In this document: positions 7,060 through 8,299 of the stretch, piece by piece
Numbering within the stretch: the first letter of the stretch is position 1
Layout: the number at the start of each line of letters is the position of its first letter
Assembly: GCA_003229495.1 (NCBI GenBank)
Contig: QIEB01000022.1
Span: 1 to 8,299 of the forward strand
Reading direction: 5' to 3'
Source of the DNA: Flammeovirgaceae bacterium
GTDB lineage: Bacteria; Bacteroidota; Bacteroidia; Cytophagales; Cyclobacteriaceae
DNA: 8,299 bases
Translations under genes and position numbers: made by a program
Notes under the pieces: model-generated
What the model saw: the letters and a program-made list of their open reading frames with translations, nothing else
Database searches by the model: none
What the model was told of the DNA's origin: nothing

Positions 7060-8208
7060 ATGAAAAAGCTTGTATTAATTGTTATTTTTTCTCTGATGGC
7101 AGCTGGAGTTTACGCTCAGAACTCAGCAGTTAACAAAGCTTCACAGTTTAAAAACGATGGAGAATTGATGAAAGCCAAGGAACAAATTGATTTGGCTACT
7201 GCTCATGAGAAAACCATGGAAAAACCAAAGACCTGGTTTACCAAAGGAGAGGTCTATGAAGAGATTGCCTTTTCTGAAGACTCCAACTATCAGGACATGC
7301 AAGATGATGCCCTGGTTGAAGCTTTTACCGCGTACAGCAAGGCTAAAAGCATGGATGAGGGAGGGAATTATGATGGGCTAAGCCTCATAAAGATTGATAA
7401 TATGTGGGGTACCGTGATCAACAAGGGAGCGGAAGCGTACAATCAAGAAGATTATGAAAATGCACTTAACTATTTTGAACAATCATCGTTACTAAAACCT
7501 GAAGACACTACTGGTTACTATTACGCCGGGATTGCCGCTCAACAGGGAGAGTTATATCAAAAAGCTTTGGACAATTATTATAAGTTGGTCGATCTGGATT
7601 TCCAGGATGAAGAGATCTACAGTAGTATTGTATATTTGGAAAGAAGCCAAAATGATGATAACGAAAAAGCTCTTGAGGTTTTGGAACAGGCCAGGGAGCA
7701 CTTCCCGGAGAATGAATCTTTGATGAAGGAAGAGATCAATTTATTGATCCTGACGGAACAAACAGATAAAGCAAAGGGCAAACTGGTAGAAGCAATCAAA
7801 GCAGAACCCGGCAATTCGAACCTATACTATAACCTGGCATACATCAGCGAGCAAACTGGTGACGATGAAGCTGCAGTTGCAAATTATCAAAAGGCAATTG
7901 AGGTAGATCCGGAGTATTTCGATGCCACATTTAATTTGGCGGTAAACTACTATAATAAGGCCGCTGAAATTCTCAAAAAAGCCAATGACATGGACCTGAG
8001 AACCTACCAAAAAGAAGGAAAACTAGTGGAAGCAGAAGCTAGTTTAGAATTCGATAAGGCCCTTCCTTTCCTTATAAAAGCACATGAGATCGAACCCGAA
8101 AATCGTACGGTTTTGGAAACCTTGCAAACTGTTTATGTTCAACTTAAAATGAATGATAAGGCCGAAGCGTTAAATCCAATTATCGAAGCCTTGGGAGTAA
8201 AAGAGTAG
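7060..8208 (+). CDS. Periplasmic tetratricopeptide repeat protein downstream of gyrA
   Basis: The 382-aa product has a signal peptide (1-19, MKKLV start, cleavage after VYA before Q20) and no lipobox Cys, so it is probably soluble in the periplasm or loosely envelope-bound. The mature part is almost all helical hairpins of the TPR type. Clear units are about 117-150 (NKGAEAYNQEDYENALNYFE), 151-183, 185-218 and 254-287 (NLAYISEQTGDDEAAVANYQ, ending DPEYF); degenerate ones are about 219-252, 288-345 (interrupted by a Lys/Glu-rich insert) and 349-380. TPRs are protein-binding scaffolds; the partner is unknown. No enzyme motif is present. The ATG at 7060 gives a good signal peptide. The gene lies 54 nt after gyrA with no terminator in the A-rich gap, so read-through is likely. 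A TTG at 7022-7024 with TATTTACT at 7046 could be an additional weak promoter. The gene ends shortly before an intrinsic terminator. Confidence 0.92.
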   Translation: MKKLVLIVIFSLMAAGVYAQNSAVNKASQFKNDGELMKAKEQIDLATAHEKTMEKPKTWFTKGEVYEEIAFSEDSNYQDMQDDALVEAFTAYSKAKSMDEGGNYDGLSLIKIDNMWGTVINKGAEAYNQEDYENALNYFEQSSLLKPEDTTGYYYAGIAAQQGELYQKALDNYYKLVDLDFQDEEIYSSIVYLERSQNDDNEKALEVLEQAREHFPENESLMKEEINLLILTEQTDKAKGKLVEAIKAEPGNSNLYYNLAYISEQTGDDEAAVANYQKAIEVDPEYFDATFNLAVNYYNKAAEILKKANDMDLRTYQKEGKLVEAEASLEFDKALPFLIKAHEIEPENRTVLETLQTVYVQLKMNDKAEALNPIIEALGVKE

Positions 8209-8234
8209 ATTAACACTCATTCATATTAATTTAG

Positions 8235-8259
8235 CCCCGCCACCTAGCGGGGTTTTTTT
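8235..8259 (+). terminator. Intrinsic terminator ending the gyrA-TPR unit
   Basis: A perfect 6-bp G+C-rich stem, CCCCGC (8235-8240) with GCGGGG (8247-8252), closes a 6-base loop (CACCTA) and runs straight into seven T residues (8253-8259). It lies 26 nt after the TPR stop codon. On the opposite strand the stem is preceded by seven A residues but not followed by a clean T tract, so it should work mainly for plus-strand transcription. Confidence 0.95.
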
Positions 8260-8270
8260 GTGTAAAACTT

Positions 8271-8289
8271 TGTAGATCAAGTATCTACA
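8271..8289. repeat. Perfect 7-bp inverted repeat after the terminator
   Basis: TGTAGAT (8271-8277) and ATCTACA (8283-8289) form a perfect inverted repeat around a 5-base centre, CAAGT. No T tract follows on either strand, so it is not a standard terminator. It could be a dimeric regulator site or a leader hairpin for a gene beyond the right edge. The window ends 10 nt later, so the context is missing. Confidence 0.4.
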
Positions 8290-8299
8290 GGACCACAGG

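Noticed and set aside
8260..8299. A possible tRNA or other structured RNA at the right edge
   Set aside because: The hairpin at 8271-8289 does not fit a tRNA D-arm, and no acceptor stem or T-loop motif is present.

Overview
The window looks like an ordinary chromosomal segment from a Bacteroidota bacterium, most likely Cytophagales or a close relative. The main reasons are a secreted protein ending in a type IX secretion (T9SS) sorting domain with an IYPNP-type start, a GyrA of the Bacteroidota kind, AT-rich start regions without clear Shine-Dalgarno sequences, and a moderate G+C content (roughly 40% by eye, not computed). No mobile element, tRNA, rRNA, CRISPR array or defence island was seen. 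There is no clear evidence of a new multi-gene system.

Layout from left to right: (1) the first 20 codons of a minus-strand FtsX/MacB-type ABC transporter permease, cut by the window edge; (2) a 187-nt divergent spacer with short direct repeats; (3) a 201-aa helical cytoplasmic protein I do not recognise; (4) a 315-aa probable outer-membrane beta-barrel protein with an unusual C-terminal Cys/His tail; (5) a convergent 795-aa secreted protein made of L-domain-type leucine-rich repeats, two copies of a beta-sandwich-like module and a T9SS sorting domain; (6) a 253-nt divergent spacer; (7) gyrA, complete; (8) a periplasmic TPR protein 54 nt downstream of gyrA on the same strand; (9) a strong intrinsic terminator closing the gyrA-TPR unit, followed by a small inverted repeat. 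No gene-free stretch exceeds 300 bases.

How the genes relate: gyrA and the TPR gene probably form one transcription unit, or overlapping units, sharing the terminator at 8235-8259. The LRR protein is a likely cell-surface or released T9SS cargo, and the beta-barrel protein and TPR protein are other envelope components. The genes on either side of gyrA show no shared pathway. The best leads are the Cys/His tail of the beta-barrel protein, the architecture of the LRR protein, and the unassigned 201-aa protein.
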